Assembly: GCA_038147155.1 (NCBI GenBank)
Contig: JAYQTA010000002.1
Coordinates: forward strand, 186,001 to 250,000
From: Australimonas brisbanensis
Lineage (GTDB): Bacteria; Chloroflexota; Dehalococcoidia; Lucifugimonadales; Australimonadaceae
Direction of reading: 5' to 3'
Length of the DNA: 64,000 bases
This document shows, piece after piece, positions 1 through 7,574 of this stretch. A program made the position numbers and the translations under genes. Under the pieces are notes generated by a model. That model made no database searches, had not been told where the DNA came from, and was given only the letters and a program-made list of their open reading frames with translations. Position 1 is the stretch's first letter; each line of letters starts with the position of its first letter.

Positions 1-16
1 ACGTGGGCCTCCGGGG

Positions 17-1102
17 CTAGGCGCTGGCTGGCGCCGAGGTGGTCTCGCCCGTGATCACCCGCAGGTCGATGCGGTCGGCCACGAAGGCGCGCATGCGCGA
101 GCGCACGCGCTCGTACATCCCGCCGTGGTTGGCCTTCACGGGAAGCAGCCCCACCTTGTCCAGGATCGCCTCACCCATGAGCCCGTAGCCGGGGCCGCCA
201 AGGGCGTTCAGCGTGCGCTGGACCAGCCGGGGCGAGAAGGGGCCGATGGGGTAGCCGCGCCGGACGGCGATGTCCATGAGCAATTGGCCGGTGCGCTTGA
301 TCGTGCCCGCCATGTCCGCGAAGTTGCGGACCAGGTCTCGGCCAATCTGGCCGAAGTCCTGGTTCATCTCGTGCATCCACTCCAGCGCCCGCGTGCCGAA
401 CTCGGGCACCAGGCGGGTGCCGGGCATCTGGAAGCCCAACACCGTCTTGGCCACCAGGGGCAGCAGCTCCGGGTTCTCCTCCACCTGCAGTGCCGCCATG
501 TCGCGGTACCAGACGGTGTGGAGGGTCTCGCGCCGCTTGATCACGTTGGCGCAGTGAGCGGCGTAGGGTGCGGCGGGCTTGAGTAGCCCCGCGATGAGCC
601 CGTGCCAGTTGTCGGTCAGGTACTCCTGGATCACGCCGTAGGTCGCCAGCTCCACGGGGGTGCGGCCGCAGCAGTGCTCGTAGGTCTTCTCCTGCGTCTC
701 ACGCTGCTCGCGCTCGAGCTCCTCCTCGGTGAAGCCGAGGGTCTGGAGCATCAGTTGATAGGGGGTGGCGTGGGTGTGCTCGTCAGGAACCCACACCTGC
801 TCATTGAAGCGGGCCAGCCAGGGGGCGTCGTAGTGCTCGGCCCCGTACTGGAACACCGCGGCGTAGGAGTCGGTGGCGCACTCGGTCAGCATCGCCAGCT
901 TCAGGATACCCACCAGGTCGCTCTCGTCCATGCCCTCAGGCAACGTCGCGACGACCTTGCGCACGTCTATCTCGTCCGAGGCGGCGCGCATCTCGGCCAG
1001 GTCCGGCAGGACGCCGGGGCGGGCGACGATCTGGTCGACCAGGGCTTCGAGCTTGGGCGCAGCGGTCGGCGGAAGGTAGTACTCGCCAGTGGTGCGGCTC
1101 AT
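17..1102 (-). CDS. Acyl-ACP desaturase-like diiron protein
   Basis: Likely a soluble ferritin-like diiron enzyme of the acyl-[acyl-carrier-protein] desaturase family, which introduces a double bond into ACP-bound fatty acyl chains using O2 and reduced ferredoxin. Of 361 residues, two ExxH iron-binding motifs are visible: DEHTHA near residue 107 and RETLH near residue 190, plus a helix with YGVIQEYLTDNWH between them. Upstream in-frame starts exist, but the ATG at 1102 has a GAGGTG ribosome site about 9 nt before it and starts MSRTTG, so it is preferred. The stop lies 17 bases from the window edge. Family assignment rests on motif spacing; substrate is unknown. Confidence 0.7.
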   Translation of the reverse strand: MSRTTGEYYLPPTAAPKLEALVDQIVARPGVLPDLAEMRAASDEIDVRKVVATLPEGMDESDLVGILKLAMLTECATDSYAAVFQYGAEHYDAPWLARFNEQVWVPDEHTHATPYQLMLQTLGFTEEELEREQRETQEKTYEHCCGRTPVELATYGVIQEYLTDNWHGLIAGLLKPAAPYAAHCANVIKRRETLHTVWYRDMAALQVEENPELLPLVAKTVLGFQMPGTRLVPEFGTRALEWMHEMNQDFGQIGRDLVRNFADMAGTIKRTGQLLMDIAVRRGYPIGPFSPRLVQRTLNALGGPGYGLMGEAILDKVGLLPVKANHGGMYERVRSRMRAFVADRIDLRVITGETTSAPASA

Positions 1103-1292
1103 GATCAGGGCACCTCGTTTCGTATTCCAGCGCATCGATGCGCTTGGGCGGGAGAGGGGGCCGCGCTCCGGTGGGAGGCGGCCGGTCCTGACGTCCGACG
1201 GGCAGGGGCGCTGATGCGGGTTTCTCCTGTCCTCGCCCGCGCCTCATGCAGGAGCGGGGTACGAGACGCGCGAGGGCGCCTTGGGAACGAGC

Positions 1293-1856
1293 CTACGGAA
1301 TCGGCCTAGGCGTGTCAACGCGCACGGACACCGGCTCAGACGCATCCTGAGCGCCTGCATCCACAGTTCGTGGCGCCTCGATGAAGGTGAGCTCCACGCA
1401 GGGCATGCGATCGAGCAGGCGCGCGGCGATGGCGTAGGGCCCCCACCAGGGCAGGCGCAGCGCATGGTGGGCGCGCAGGAGCCCCACGGCGGCCAGCAGA
1501 ATCCACCCCTGCGGGCCCATGCGCCGTGCCCACCGGCCCACGAAGCGCAACAGAAGGGGCACGCGTTCACGACGCGCACGCAGCACCCGTGCCCGTACCG
1601 TTATGGCGTAGGTCGCCTGCTCCGTGGGTACCAGCACGTTCGCGTGTGGGTTGGCCGCCAGGTTCGCAACCCAGTCCCGCGCGCCGGGGTAGCCGGAGAG
1701 CACCAGGCGGTCAGCGCCGTCCCAGGCGAAGGTGGTCTCCACCATGCGTGATGCGCCCGTGCGCCGGCCCGTGTGGAGCGTGCGCACGGCGAACCCATCG
1801 CGCAGCGCGGCGCGCAGAGCGGGGGGCAGTGGTGCACTGGTGGGGCCGAGGCTCAC
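1293..1856 (-). CDS. Deazaflavin (F420)-dependent nitroreductase-like protein
   Basis: Small split-beta-barrel protein (187 aa) of the pyridoxamine-phosphate-oxidase-like fold, Ddn branch, which uses F420H2 or flavin to reduce quinones or nitro compounds. The signature LHTGRRTG followed by SGYPG..DWVANLAANPHANV matches the family's first strands and its W.xNLxANP motif. The C-terminal part carries hydrophobic helices. A GTG at 1856 is chosen because it just precedes the first conserved strand; the frame continues upstream but reads as low-complexity noise. Cofactor preference cannot be decided here. Two LLM-family oxidoreductases in this window would also fit an F420-using host. Confidence 0.65.
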   Translation of the reverse strand: MSLGPTSAPLPPALRAALRDGFAVRTLHTGRRTGASRMVETTFAWDGADRLVLSGYPGARDWVANLAANPHANVLVPTEQATYAITVRARVLRARRERVPLLLRFVGRWARRMGPQGWILLAAVGLLRAHHALRLPWWGPYAIAARLLDRMPCVELTFIEAPRTVDAGAQDASEPVSVRVDTPRPIP

Positions 1857-1916
1857 CCGGCCAGTATGGCACGCCTTCCTTATACAAGGAGAGGCGGGTT
1901 CGCGGGGGAAAGAAGT

Positions 1917-1946
1917 GGCCCCCCTCCAGGGGAGTGGAGGGGGGCC
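1917..1946. terminator. Perfect 12-bp hairpin
   Basis: GGCCCCCCTCCA pairs with TGGAGGGGGGCC across a GGGGAG loop. It has no T-run, so it could be a rho-independent terminator of a GC-rich type or simply a stable spacer hairpin. Confidence 0.5.
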
Positions 1947-2104
1947 GGGGACAGGTTGATCCAGGGCCTGGCAGGAGATGGGGAAGGGGGATGGCCCAGG
2001 ACTGTCCCTGGCGGCGGCGTCCGCGTGGAGTTGGGGGGAAGACGGTTCCGCCGCAGCACAACAACAACGTACCAGCCACGGCCTGCCGGGGCATGCGGAT
2101 TTAC

Positions 2105-2122
2105 CCCCCATGGGCATGGGGG
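2105..2122 (-). terminator. Hairpin downstream of MFS gene
   Basis: CCCCCATG and CATGGGGG form an 8-bp stem with a 2-nt loop about 35 nt past the stop of the MFS gene. On the minus strand it is followed by a short TAAAT stretch, consistent with termination. Confidence 0.5.
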
Positions 2123-2157
2123 CCAGCCCTCTTACACGTTGGGTGAGTTGGCGGCCG

Positions 2158-3468
2158 CTAGCCGCTGCGTCTGGCCGTGGCCTTGTCGGCGGCATCGGCC
2201 AGGGCAGGGAAGATGCGCCGGAGCACCACCACGCTCATCAGTCCGGCGAGGGTGACGATGGTGATGGCCTCCCGTGGGCCGGCCAGCTCGGCCAGCAAGC
2301 CCATGAGGAAGGTGCCGGGCGCCTGCGCGCCGATGCCCAAGGCGATGGCACCCATGGCTCGACCGCGCTCCTGGGGCGTCACCGCCTCCAGGGGGATCAC
2401 CGGTTGCATCCCTGCGAAGGCGGCCAGACCCAATCCCGCCACCACCATGGCGGCCAGGGCCAGGGGGTACCACGGCGCCCATGCGAAGAGCACCGCCATC
2501 ACCATGAGCAGCGCCGCCCCCAGTGAGTAGTAGTTGCCCTTGTGGACGGTATCGCGCGAGGCGATGATGGCCGAACCCATCAGCGCGCCGAACCCCAGGG
2601 CGCTCACCAGCAGCCCGAACGCGACCTCCTGCAGACCCATCACATCGCGCGCCACCACGGAGACCAGCTGCACGAAGGGGAAGCCGAAGAAGTTGAACGC
2701 GGCCGTCAGCAGCACCGCACCCAACACCGTGCGATTGGTGCGCATGATGGAGGTGGCGGCCCGCAGCTGCTGGCCCACAGGACCGCGGGAGACGGTGCGG
2801 GTCTGGTCGGAATTGACCCGGATGGAGAGCACCAGCGCCAGGCCCATGAGCATCAGCAGCGCGATGCCCACATAGGCGCCCGTGAATCCCGTATACCTGA
2901 TGAGCGTGGTGCCCACCAGCGGGCCCACCATGTTGGAGCCAGTCACCAGGCCCGCGTCGAGGAACGTGGCGTTGGTGAGCACCCTGCCGGTGAAGATATC
3001 GCCCAGCAGCGCCCGGCGTGCGGCGTAGTCCACGGCCCAGGTGGTGCCGGTGATGAAGATCATCAGGTAGGCCATCCACGCCACCTGGTGCCCGGTGGAG
3101 AGCAGGACCACCATCACCAGCGAGGCCGACAGGTTGACGGTCTGCGCGCCCACCATGAGGCGCCTTCGCGCGAACCGGTCGGCCAGGTTCCCGGCCACCA
3201 GTCCGAACAGGAACATGGGCGCCACCCGACTCACCCCCACCAGCGCCACGGCCAGGTCTGAGCCGGTGAGGGTGAGCACGAACCAGGAGAGGACCGCCAG
3301 TTCGGTGGCGCGGTAGGTGTAGTAGAAGATGCCCAGCGTCCACACCCGCCGGAAAATGGGGTTCGCCAGGGCCTCGAAGGTGCGCACGCGGGCGGAACGC
3401 GGGGGTCGCTGCGGGCTCGCGGCAGGGGTTGAGGTCACACGCACACCCAGCGGGCAGGGTGCGGCCAT
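2158..3468 (-). CDS. MFS transporter
   Basis: Twelve-helix major facilitator exporter (436 aa) resembling the MFS_3/EntS branch of drug or siderophore exporters. The loop 2-3 motif is visible as GNLADRFARRR near residue 95, and hydrophobic segments recur through residue 425 before a basic tail. The ATG at 3468 has GGAG 8 nt upstream; however TAGAAT overlaps this ATG and looks like a -10 box, so the real start could be a GTG a few codons later in GVRVTSTP. Substrate unknown. It is divergent from the small membrane protein at 3622. Confidence 0.8.
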   Translation of the reverse strand: MAAPCPLGVRVTSTPAASPQRPPRSARVRTFEALANPIFRRVWTLGIFYYTYRATELAVLSWFVLTLTGSDLAVALVGVSRVAPMFLFGLVAGNLADRFARRRLMVGAQTVNLSASLVMVVLLSTGHQVAWMAYLMIFITGTTWAVDYAARRALLGDIFTGRVLTNATFLDAGLVTGSNMVGPLVGTTLIRYTGFTGAYVGIALLMLMGLALVLSIRVNSDQTRTVSRGPVGQQLRAATSIMRTNRTVLGAVLLTAAFNFFGFPFVQLVSVVARDVMGLQEVAFGLLVSALGFGALMGSAIIASRDTVHKGNYYSLGAALLMVMAVLFAWAPWYPLALAAMVVAGLGLAAFAGMQPVIPLEAVTPQERGRAMGAIALGIGAQAPGTFLMGLLAELAGPREAITIVTLAGLMSVVVLRRIFPALADAADKATARRSG

Positions 3469-3565
3469 TCTAGCGCTCCGGCCTCCGGTTGGGTTCCCAT
3501 ACGCCGGTTAGACATTTTCTCAAACAGTGCTTGGATACCAACGCAGCCCGTCACCTTTGTCAGGG

Positions 3566-3594
3566 TTGGCGGAGCAGGGCGCCCTCACTACACT
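3566..3594 (+). promoter_or_regulatory. Predicted promoter of small membrane protein
   Basis: TTGGCG, 17-nt spacer, TACACT. The expected transcription start is about 20 nt before the GTG at 3622. Confidence 0.4.
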
Positions 3595-3621
3595 GAGCGC
3601 AGCTCACTCAGGGGGTCCCCC

Positions 3622-3963
3622 GTGCTCAAGGCCGCACTCTTCGGCGCCGCAGTGATATTCGGCCTCATCGCCCTGCCTGTGGTGCACTTCATCACCGCCA
3701 TCCCCTCCCCCTTCATCGGCGGTTACCTGGCGGGGGCACGCGCGAGCGTGGAGGGCGGGCAGGCGTTCACGGTCGGGCTGCTTATGGCCCTCCTTCTGGT
3801 GGGGCCCATCATCGGGGTCTTCGCCATCACCAGCCTGCTCATCGGGTTCGGGATCACCTTCGCCCTGGTGGCGGGGGGCGCGTTCGCCTGCTACGTGTTC
3901 CTGGCCGGGTCCGTGGGCGCGGCCGTCGGTGGCGCCCAGGTGCGCAAGCAGGCCTCCTCCTAG
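3622..3963 (+). CDS. Small integral membrane protein, unknown function
   Basis: 113-residue hydrophobic protein with about three transmembrane segments (roughly residues 5-27, 48-75 and 78-100), rich in Gly and Ala, ending in a short basic tail. It has a GTG start preceded by a G-rich stretch. I do not recognise the family. It is separately transcribed between a divergent MFS gene and an MBL-fold gene that has its own strong promoter, so context gives little hint of its role. Confidence 0.6.
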   Translation: MLKAALFGAAVIFGLIALPVVHFITAIPSPFIGGYLAGARASVEGGQAFTVGLLMALLLVGPIIGVFAITSLLIGFGITFALVAGGAFACYVFLAGSVGAAVGGAQVRKQASS

Positions 3964-4032
3964 CACCCGTTCCCTCCCTGTGGCGGCCCGCGCTTCGCCA
4001 CTCGCCCCTGCTCATCCGTGCTCGGCACCCAC

Positions 4033-4052
4033 CGTGCAAACGGCCTTGCACG
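4033..4052 (+). terminator. Hairpin after small membrane protein gene
   Basis: CGTGCAA and TTGCACG form a 7-bp stem with a 6-nt loop 70 nt past the stop at 3963. No clear T-run follows. Confidence 0.35.
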
Positions 4053-4150
4053 CCCTTACGCGTGGGGCCCTGGTGCGTTGTCTCCTACGTGGAAGCATGC
4101 AGGAATGCTGGGTTTTGGTCATTGAATTAAACCCGAACTTAAAAAAAAGC

Positions 4151-4179
4151 TTGACATCATCTGTGCTTATGAGTACTAA
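4151..4179 (+). promoter_or_regulatory. Strong vegetative promoter
   Basis: TTGACA, 17-nt spacer, TACTAA, preceded by an A8 tract like an UP element. This is the most AT-rich stretch nearby. The predicted start near 4186 lies upstream of ATG 4208, which argues against using the earlier in-frame ATG at 4169. Confidence 0.7.
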
Positions 4180-4207
4180 TACCGCAACCCACCCTCAGGA
4201 GCAGGTC

Positions 4208-5101
4208 ATGGGGAAGGCCAACAAGCCCTACGCGCGGTTGCTTCGGGTCAGCACCACCCGCATGGATGGGGGGAAGCTCTTCGGCTCGACCCCCAAGGAG
4301 AAGTGGGAGCGGTTCGCCTCGCCTGACCGGCAGAACCGCGTCGCCATCGGCAATCACAGCATGCTCATCAACCACCCGGATGGCTGGGTGCTGGTGAACG
4401 CCGGGCCGGGCGACAAGGCCCCCCTCTCTCTGGACGTCGCGCCGGTGCGCTCGCGCTCCTCGCTGCTGCGGGATCTGCGCGAACTGGGACTGATGCCCAA
4501 GGACATCCGCGTGGTGATCTACACCCACCTGTGGGATGAGTACGCGGGGGGAGGCACCCACATGACCTCCTCCGGCCGGGTGCTGCCCACCTTCTCCAAC
4601 GCCCGTTACGTGGTGCACCGCGCCGCGCTGGACGAGGCCAAGCGCCCCTCGGAGCGGGTGGTTCGCGCCTACCGTGCCGACGACGTGGAGCCTCTGGAGG
4701 AGGCGGGTGTGCTGGAGGTGGTGGATGGGGCCACGGAGGTGGCCCGGGACGTGTGGGTCGAGCCCGCGCCAGGCCCGGCGGCTGGGCACCAGATCGTCAT
4801 CGCCGAGCACGCGGGAACGAGTTACGCCTTCATGGGTGGGCTGGTGCCCACCTCCCTGCACCTTAACCCGCAGGTGTGCACCGCCGCAGATCGCAACCCC
4901 GATGCCACGGTGCGCACCAAGATAGAGGTGTGCCGGCAGGCGATGAGCGAGAACTGGCAGGTGGGGCCCGTGGGACCGGACGAATGGGTGGGCGCCAAGG
5001 ACCTGGCAGCCCTCTCCGCCTTCAGCGCAGGTACCGCCCTCGCCCCGGTGGAGGCCCCGGTGCGTGCCGCGGGACGCAAGACCGCTGGGGTCGCGGCCTA
5101 A
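4208..5101 (+). CDS. MBL-fold protein with degenerate metal site
   Basis: Metallo-beta-lactamase-fold protein (297 aa) of the glyoxalase II/AHL lactonase type. The usual THxHxDHxGG metal motif reads THLWDEYAGG: the first His and the Asp remain, but the second His is missing and the DH pair is DE. The later PGHTPGH motif reads PGPAAGH, and the bridging Asp position reads GGLVPT. It therefore looks catalytically altered or inactive. ATG 4208 is chosen for its AGGAG site 6-7 nt upstream and the strong promoter at 4151. It overlaps trmD tail to tail by 4 bp. It could be a pseudoenzyme, or bind metal differently. Confidence 0.75.
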   Translation: MGKANKPYARLLRVSTTRMDGGKLFGSTPKEKWERFASPDRQNRVAIGNHSMLINHPDGWVLVNAGPGDKAPLSLDVAPVRSRSSLLRDLRELGLMPKDIRVVIYTHLWDEYAGGGTHMTSSGRVLPTFSNARYVVHRAALDEAKRPSERVVRAYRADDVEPLEEAGVLEVVDGATEVARDVWVEPAPGPAAGHQIVIAEHAGTSYAFMGGLVPTSLHLNPQVCTAADRNPDATVRTKIEVCRQAMSENWQVGPVGPDEWVGAKDLAALSAFSAGTALAPVEAPVRAAGRKTAGVAA

Positions 5102-5829
5102 CCCTCCCAGCCCATCTCGCGCATCATCTTGATATCGGACGCATCGAGCGCCGCCCCAGACAGCATGTCGGGGCGGCGCTCCAGCGTTCGGCGCAGTGCC
5201 TCCCGCCGCCGCCAGCGGGCGATGGCCGCGTGGTCGCCGGAGCGCAGCACCTCAGGCACGCCCACCCCGCGGAACTCGGCGGGCCGCGTGTACTGCGGGT
5301 ACTGGAGCAGCCCGGAGGTGTGCGAGTCGTCGGCGACCGCCTCGGCGCCGTGCCCCATGGCCCCCGGCAGCAGGCGGACCACCGCGTCCACCACCGTGAG
5401 GGCCGGCAGTTCACCGCCGGTGAGCACGTAATCACCCACCGAGAGCTCCTCGGTCACCAGCCCCTGGATCACCCGCTCGTCCACCCCCTCGTACCGCCCG
5501 CAGAGCAGGGCGAGAGAGGGCAGGGAGGCGAAGCGCTCAGCGTCGGCCTGGCGGAAGGTGCGCCCCTGGGGCGTCAGTAGCACCAGCGGCGTGCCCACGG
5601 GCAGGGAGAGGGCCTCCACCGCCTCGAAGATGGGTTCTGGGCGCATGACCATCCCTGGCCCACCACCGAAGGGTGCGTCGTCGGTGGTGCGGTGGCGGTC
5701 GTGGGCATGGGCGCGGATATCGTGCACCGCCACCGAGGCGATGCCCGCGGCAAGGGCCCTGCCCACGATGCCCACACTGAGGGGGCCGGGGAACATATCC
5801 GGGAAGATGGTCAGCACGTGGATCTGCAT
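5098..5829 (-). CDS. trmD: tRNA (guanine-37-N1)-methyltransferase
   Basis: TrmD methylates G37 next to the anticodon of tRNAs reading CNN and related codons, preventing +1 frameshifts. The 243-residue length is typical. Visible family marks are TIFPDMF at the N-terminus, DDAPFGGGPGMV, the knot region LLCGRYEGVDERV and SVGDYVLTGGELPAL, and PQYTRP. It lies 5 bp after the upstream mogA-type gene and is probably cotranscribed with it. The usual rpsP-rimM-trmD-rplS context is absent. Confidence 0.95.
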   Translation of the reverse strand: MQIHVLTIFPDMFPGPLSVGIVGRALAAGIASVAVHDIRAHAHDRHRTTDDAPFGGGPGMVMRPEPIFEAVEALSLPVGTPLVLLTPQGRTFRQADAERFASLPSLALLCGRYEGVDERVIQGLVTEELSVGDYVLTGGELPALTVVDAVVRLLPGAMGHGAEAVADDSHTSGLLQYPQYTRPAEFRGVGVPEVLRSGDHAAIARWRRREALRRTLERRPDMLSGAALDASDIKMMREMGWEG

Positions 5830-5834
5830 GAAGG

Positions 5835-6317
5835 TCAGTGCCCCCGCGCCCGCTCGGTGAGTTGGCCGAGAGCGTGCTCCAGCACCGGCGCCAGCGCTTC
5901 CATCCCCTCGCGCACGCCCTTGCTGGAACCCGGCAAGTTGACGATGAGGGTGCGCTTCCGCACGGCCACCACGCCCCGTGAGAGCATGGCCATGGGCGTC
6001 TTGGTGAGCCCGTGGGCCCGCATCGCCTCGGCCATGCCAGGCACCAGCCGCTCGGCGATGGCGAGGGTGGCCTCGGGCATCACGTCCCGTGCCGTGAGCC
6101 CGGTGCCGCCGGTGGTCACCACCAGGTCGAGGCCGTCGTCATCGGCCCAGGAGCGCAGCGTGGATTCCAGCGCTGCGCGCTCGTCGGGCAGCACCCGGTA
6201 GCGGCGCACCTGGTAGATGGGTGGGGCGAGCAGCTCATGGAGCAGCGCCCCGGAGGTGTCCTCGCGCTCGCCGCGCGCACCGAGGTCCGAGGAGGTGAGG
6301 ATGCCGACGGTGTACAT
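5835..6317 (-). CDS. Molybdopterin adenylyltransferase-like protein (MogA/MoaB)
   Basis: 160-residue MoCF-fold protein of the MogA/MoaB group, which adenylates molybdopterin before metal insertion. Diagnostic stretches are GILTSSDLGARGEREDTSG near the start, TTGGTGLTARDVMPEAT and VNLPGSSKGVREGM. The ATG at 6317 has no Shine-Dalgarno sequence but TACAAT sits exactly 6 nt upstream, indicating a leaderless transcript; a longer in-frame start is rejected for that reason. It is followed 5 bp later by trmD. Confidence 0.85.
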   Translation of the reverse strand: MYTVGILTSSDLGARGEREDTSGALLHELLAPPIYQVRRYRVLPDERAALESTLRSWADDDGLDLVVTTGGTGLTARDVMPEATLAIAERLVPGMAEAMRAHGLTKTPMAMLSRGVVAVRKRTLIVNLPGSSKGVREGMEALAPVLEHALGQLTERARGH

Positions 6318-6323
6318 GCGGGG

Positions 6324-6329
6324 ATTGTA
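6324..6329 (-). promoter_or_regulatory. -10 box for leaderless mogA-type gene
   Basis: TACAAT on the minus strand, exactly 6 nt before the ATG at 6317; no clear -35 box. Confidence 0.5.
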
Positions 6330-6362
6330 ACGCCCAACAGGCGCGCATCGCCGCACCCGTCG

Positions 6363-6845
6363 TCAAACTCCGGTGTCTCCTGCGGGCTCGCTTCCAGCCA
6401 GCCGTCTCACCACCTCCAGCGCGTTGGCGGCGTGGCGCTCCATGCGCAGCTCCCCGTGCCAACCGGCGGCGATGCGCCCGTCCCGACCGATGACGTAGGT
6501 GATGCGCCGGGTGCCCAGACCCAGCCAGCGCCGGGCGCCGTAGGGACGGATGATGGCCCTGGCCGGGTCGGGCAACAGGCGGAAGGGCCGGCCCAGACGA
6601 GTGATGAAACGCGTCTGGATGGCGGCATCGTCCGGCGAGACGCCCACGATGGTGGCCCCCAGGCTCGCCATGTCTCCGGCTACCTCACGGAAGCCGCGCG
6701 CCTCGAGCGTTCAGCCGGAGGTGAAGGCCTTGGGGAAGAAGTAGAGCACCACCGGCCCACTCTGGAGCGCACCGGCCAGGCTGAAGGCCACTCCGTCCGA
6801 ATCCGGGGCCTCGATGGAGGGTGCTGGGGTGCCGTGGGTGAGCAT
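6363..6845 (-). CDS. Peroxiredoxin (Bcp/AhpC-like) with in-frame TGA, probable selenoprotein
   Basis: Thiol (here selenol) peroxidase that would reduce peroxides. The frame reads through one TGA at 6711-6713 (residue 45 of 160). Upstream it encodes FFPKAFTSG and downstream TLEARGF, exactly the frame of the family's peroxidatic motif F.PK..T.GCT.E, so the TGA replaces the catalytic Cys. The rest is intact: GVSPD, then RRITYVIGRDGRI with the conserved Arg. TGA is an ordinary stop in neighbouring genes, so selenocysteine is the best reading. A stem-loop with a GUGA loop starts 15 nt past the UGA. The ATG follows TATAAT by 6 nt, implying a leaderless mRNA. Standard gene calling would split it in two. 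Confidence 0.85.
6677..6696 (-). promoter_or_regulatory. Putative bacterial SECIS element
   Basis: In mRNA sense, CGGCU and AGCCG pair, then a U-U mismatch, two C-G pairs and a GUGA loop. It starts 15 nt after the UGA, and the first loop G is about 22 nt away, within the range known for bacterial SECIS elements. Confidence 0.55.
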
Positions 6846-6851
6846 GCAGCC

Positions 6852-6857
6852 ATTATA
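6852..6857 (-). promoter_or_regulatory. Consensus -10 box for peroxiredoxin
   Basis: Perfect TATAAT on the minus strand, 6 nt before ATG 6845; no ribosome site, so a leaderless transcript is predicted. Confidence 0.6.
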
Positions 6858-6885
6858 CCTGTTTGAGGCGACGGTACCCACAGGC

Positions 6886-6914
6886 TTGCCCCCAATACCC
6901 GTGTGGGCTAGCGT
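6886..6914 (+). promoter_or_regulatory. Promoter of 6921 gene
   Basis: TTGCCC, 17-nt spacer, TAGCGT, then 6 nt to the ATG at 6921. Divergent from the peroxiredoxin promoter. Confidence 0.5.
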
Positions 6915-6920
6915 GGTGGC

Positions 6921-7574
6921 ATGAGCACCGGATCCACGCCCGCGGCCCGCGCCACGGCCAAGCGCACCCTCTACCTGATCCCCTACGTCGCCCCCTCGCG
7001 CCCGGAGGCCGAGGAACACGCGCTGGTGGAAGAGTACTGGCGCGAGGCAGTGGAGCAGGTGGAGCGACTCTCGGTGGGCACCCCGGTGCGCCACATCTTC
7101 CACGAGGGTTCGCTCTCAACCGGCGCCGAGGCGCTGGCGGTGCTGGAGCAGGGCAACGCCTCCGGCTACCCCCACCTGAAGCGGTTGCTGGACGCGGGCG
7201 CGAGCCTGGAGCCCACCGAGGACGTCGAGACGCTGAAGGCCACGCTGGACCTGCACCGGTGCATGTCCGTGGTGCAGGCGTCCGAGAAGGTGGCCGAGCG
7301 GCTGATGCATTGGTTCGAGGAGACGCGGCGCGAGCGCTACCAGGGCATCGCCCAGCGGGTGAACGCGGCACTGCGCTCCGACGGGGCCGCGGTGCTGGTC
7401 ATCAGCCCAGACCATCAGGTCCAGTTCGCCAAGGACATCGATGTGGTCTACGTGGCCCCGCCCGCACTGGACCGGCTCACCCGCTGGTTGCGTGAGCACG
7501 CCGTCGCCCTGGACGCGGCCCAACCTGCGGGCGAAACGCCCTCGTGGGCGCAACAGGACGCCCCGGGCAACTAG
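6921..7574 (+). CDS. Conserved hypothetical protein
   Basis: 217-residue soluble protein of unknown function. It contains a charged helical stretch (roughly residues 28-50), a GTPVRHIFHEG segment and a C-terminal part with VLVISPDHQVQF. I recognise no catalytic motif. There is no ribosome site; TAGCGT lies 6 nt before ATG, so it is probably leaderless. It is divergent from the selenoperoxiredoxin with only 75 bp between starts, so shared control is possible. It ends on a CTAG shared with pncC. Confidence 0.65.
   Translation: MSTGSTPAARATAKRTLYLIPYVAPSRPEAEEHALVEEYWREAVEQVERLSVGTPVRHIFHEGSLSTGAEALAVLEQGNASGYPHLKRLLDAGASLEPTEDVETLKATLDLHRCMSVVQASEKVAERLMHWFEETRRERYQGIAQRVNAALRSDGAAVLVISPDHQVQFAKDIDVVYVAPPALDRLTRWLREHAVALDAAQPAGETPSWAQQDAPGN

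Larger units (their letters stand above)
1857..2157. other. Intergenic region, no gene seen
   Basis: About 300 bases between two minus-strand genes. It holds two hairpins (annotated separately) and a short CAA run near 2057. The open frames crossing it are proline- and arginine-rich and show no family resemblance, so I see no gene. Confidence 0.6.

Noticed and set aside
2055..2070. CAA-run near 2057 as a regulatory or repeat element
   Set aside because: Only about four units with no conserved context.
3929..4207. Long N-terminal extension of the MBL-fold protein
   Set aside because: It would span a strong promoter and a hairpin and translates to low-complexity sequence; ATG 4208 has a good ribosome site.
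6711..6713. TGA as a plain nonsense mutation or an altered genetic code (also 14587-14589)
   Set aside because: TGA serves as the normal stop in several neighbours, both sites fall exactly on redox Cys codons, flanks are undecayed and each has a properly placed stem-loop.
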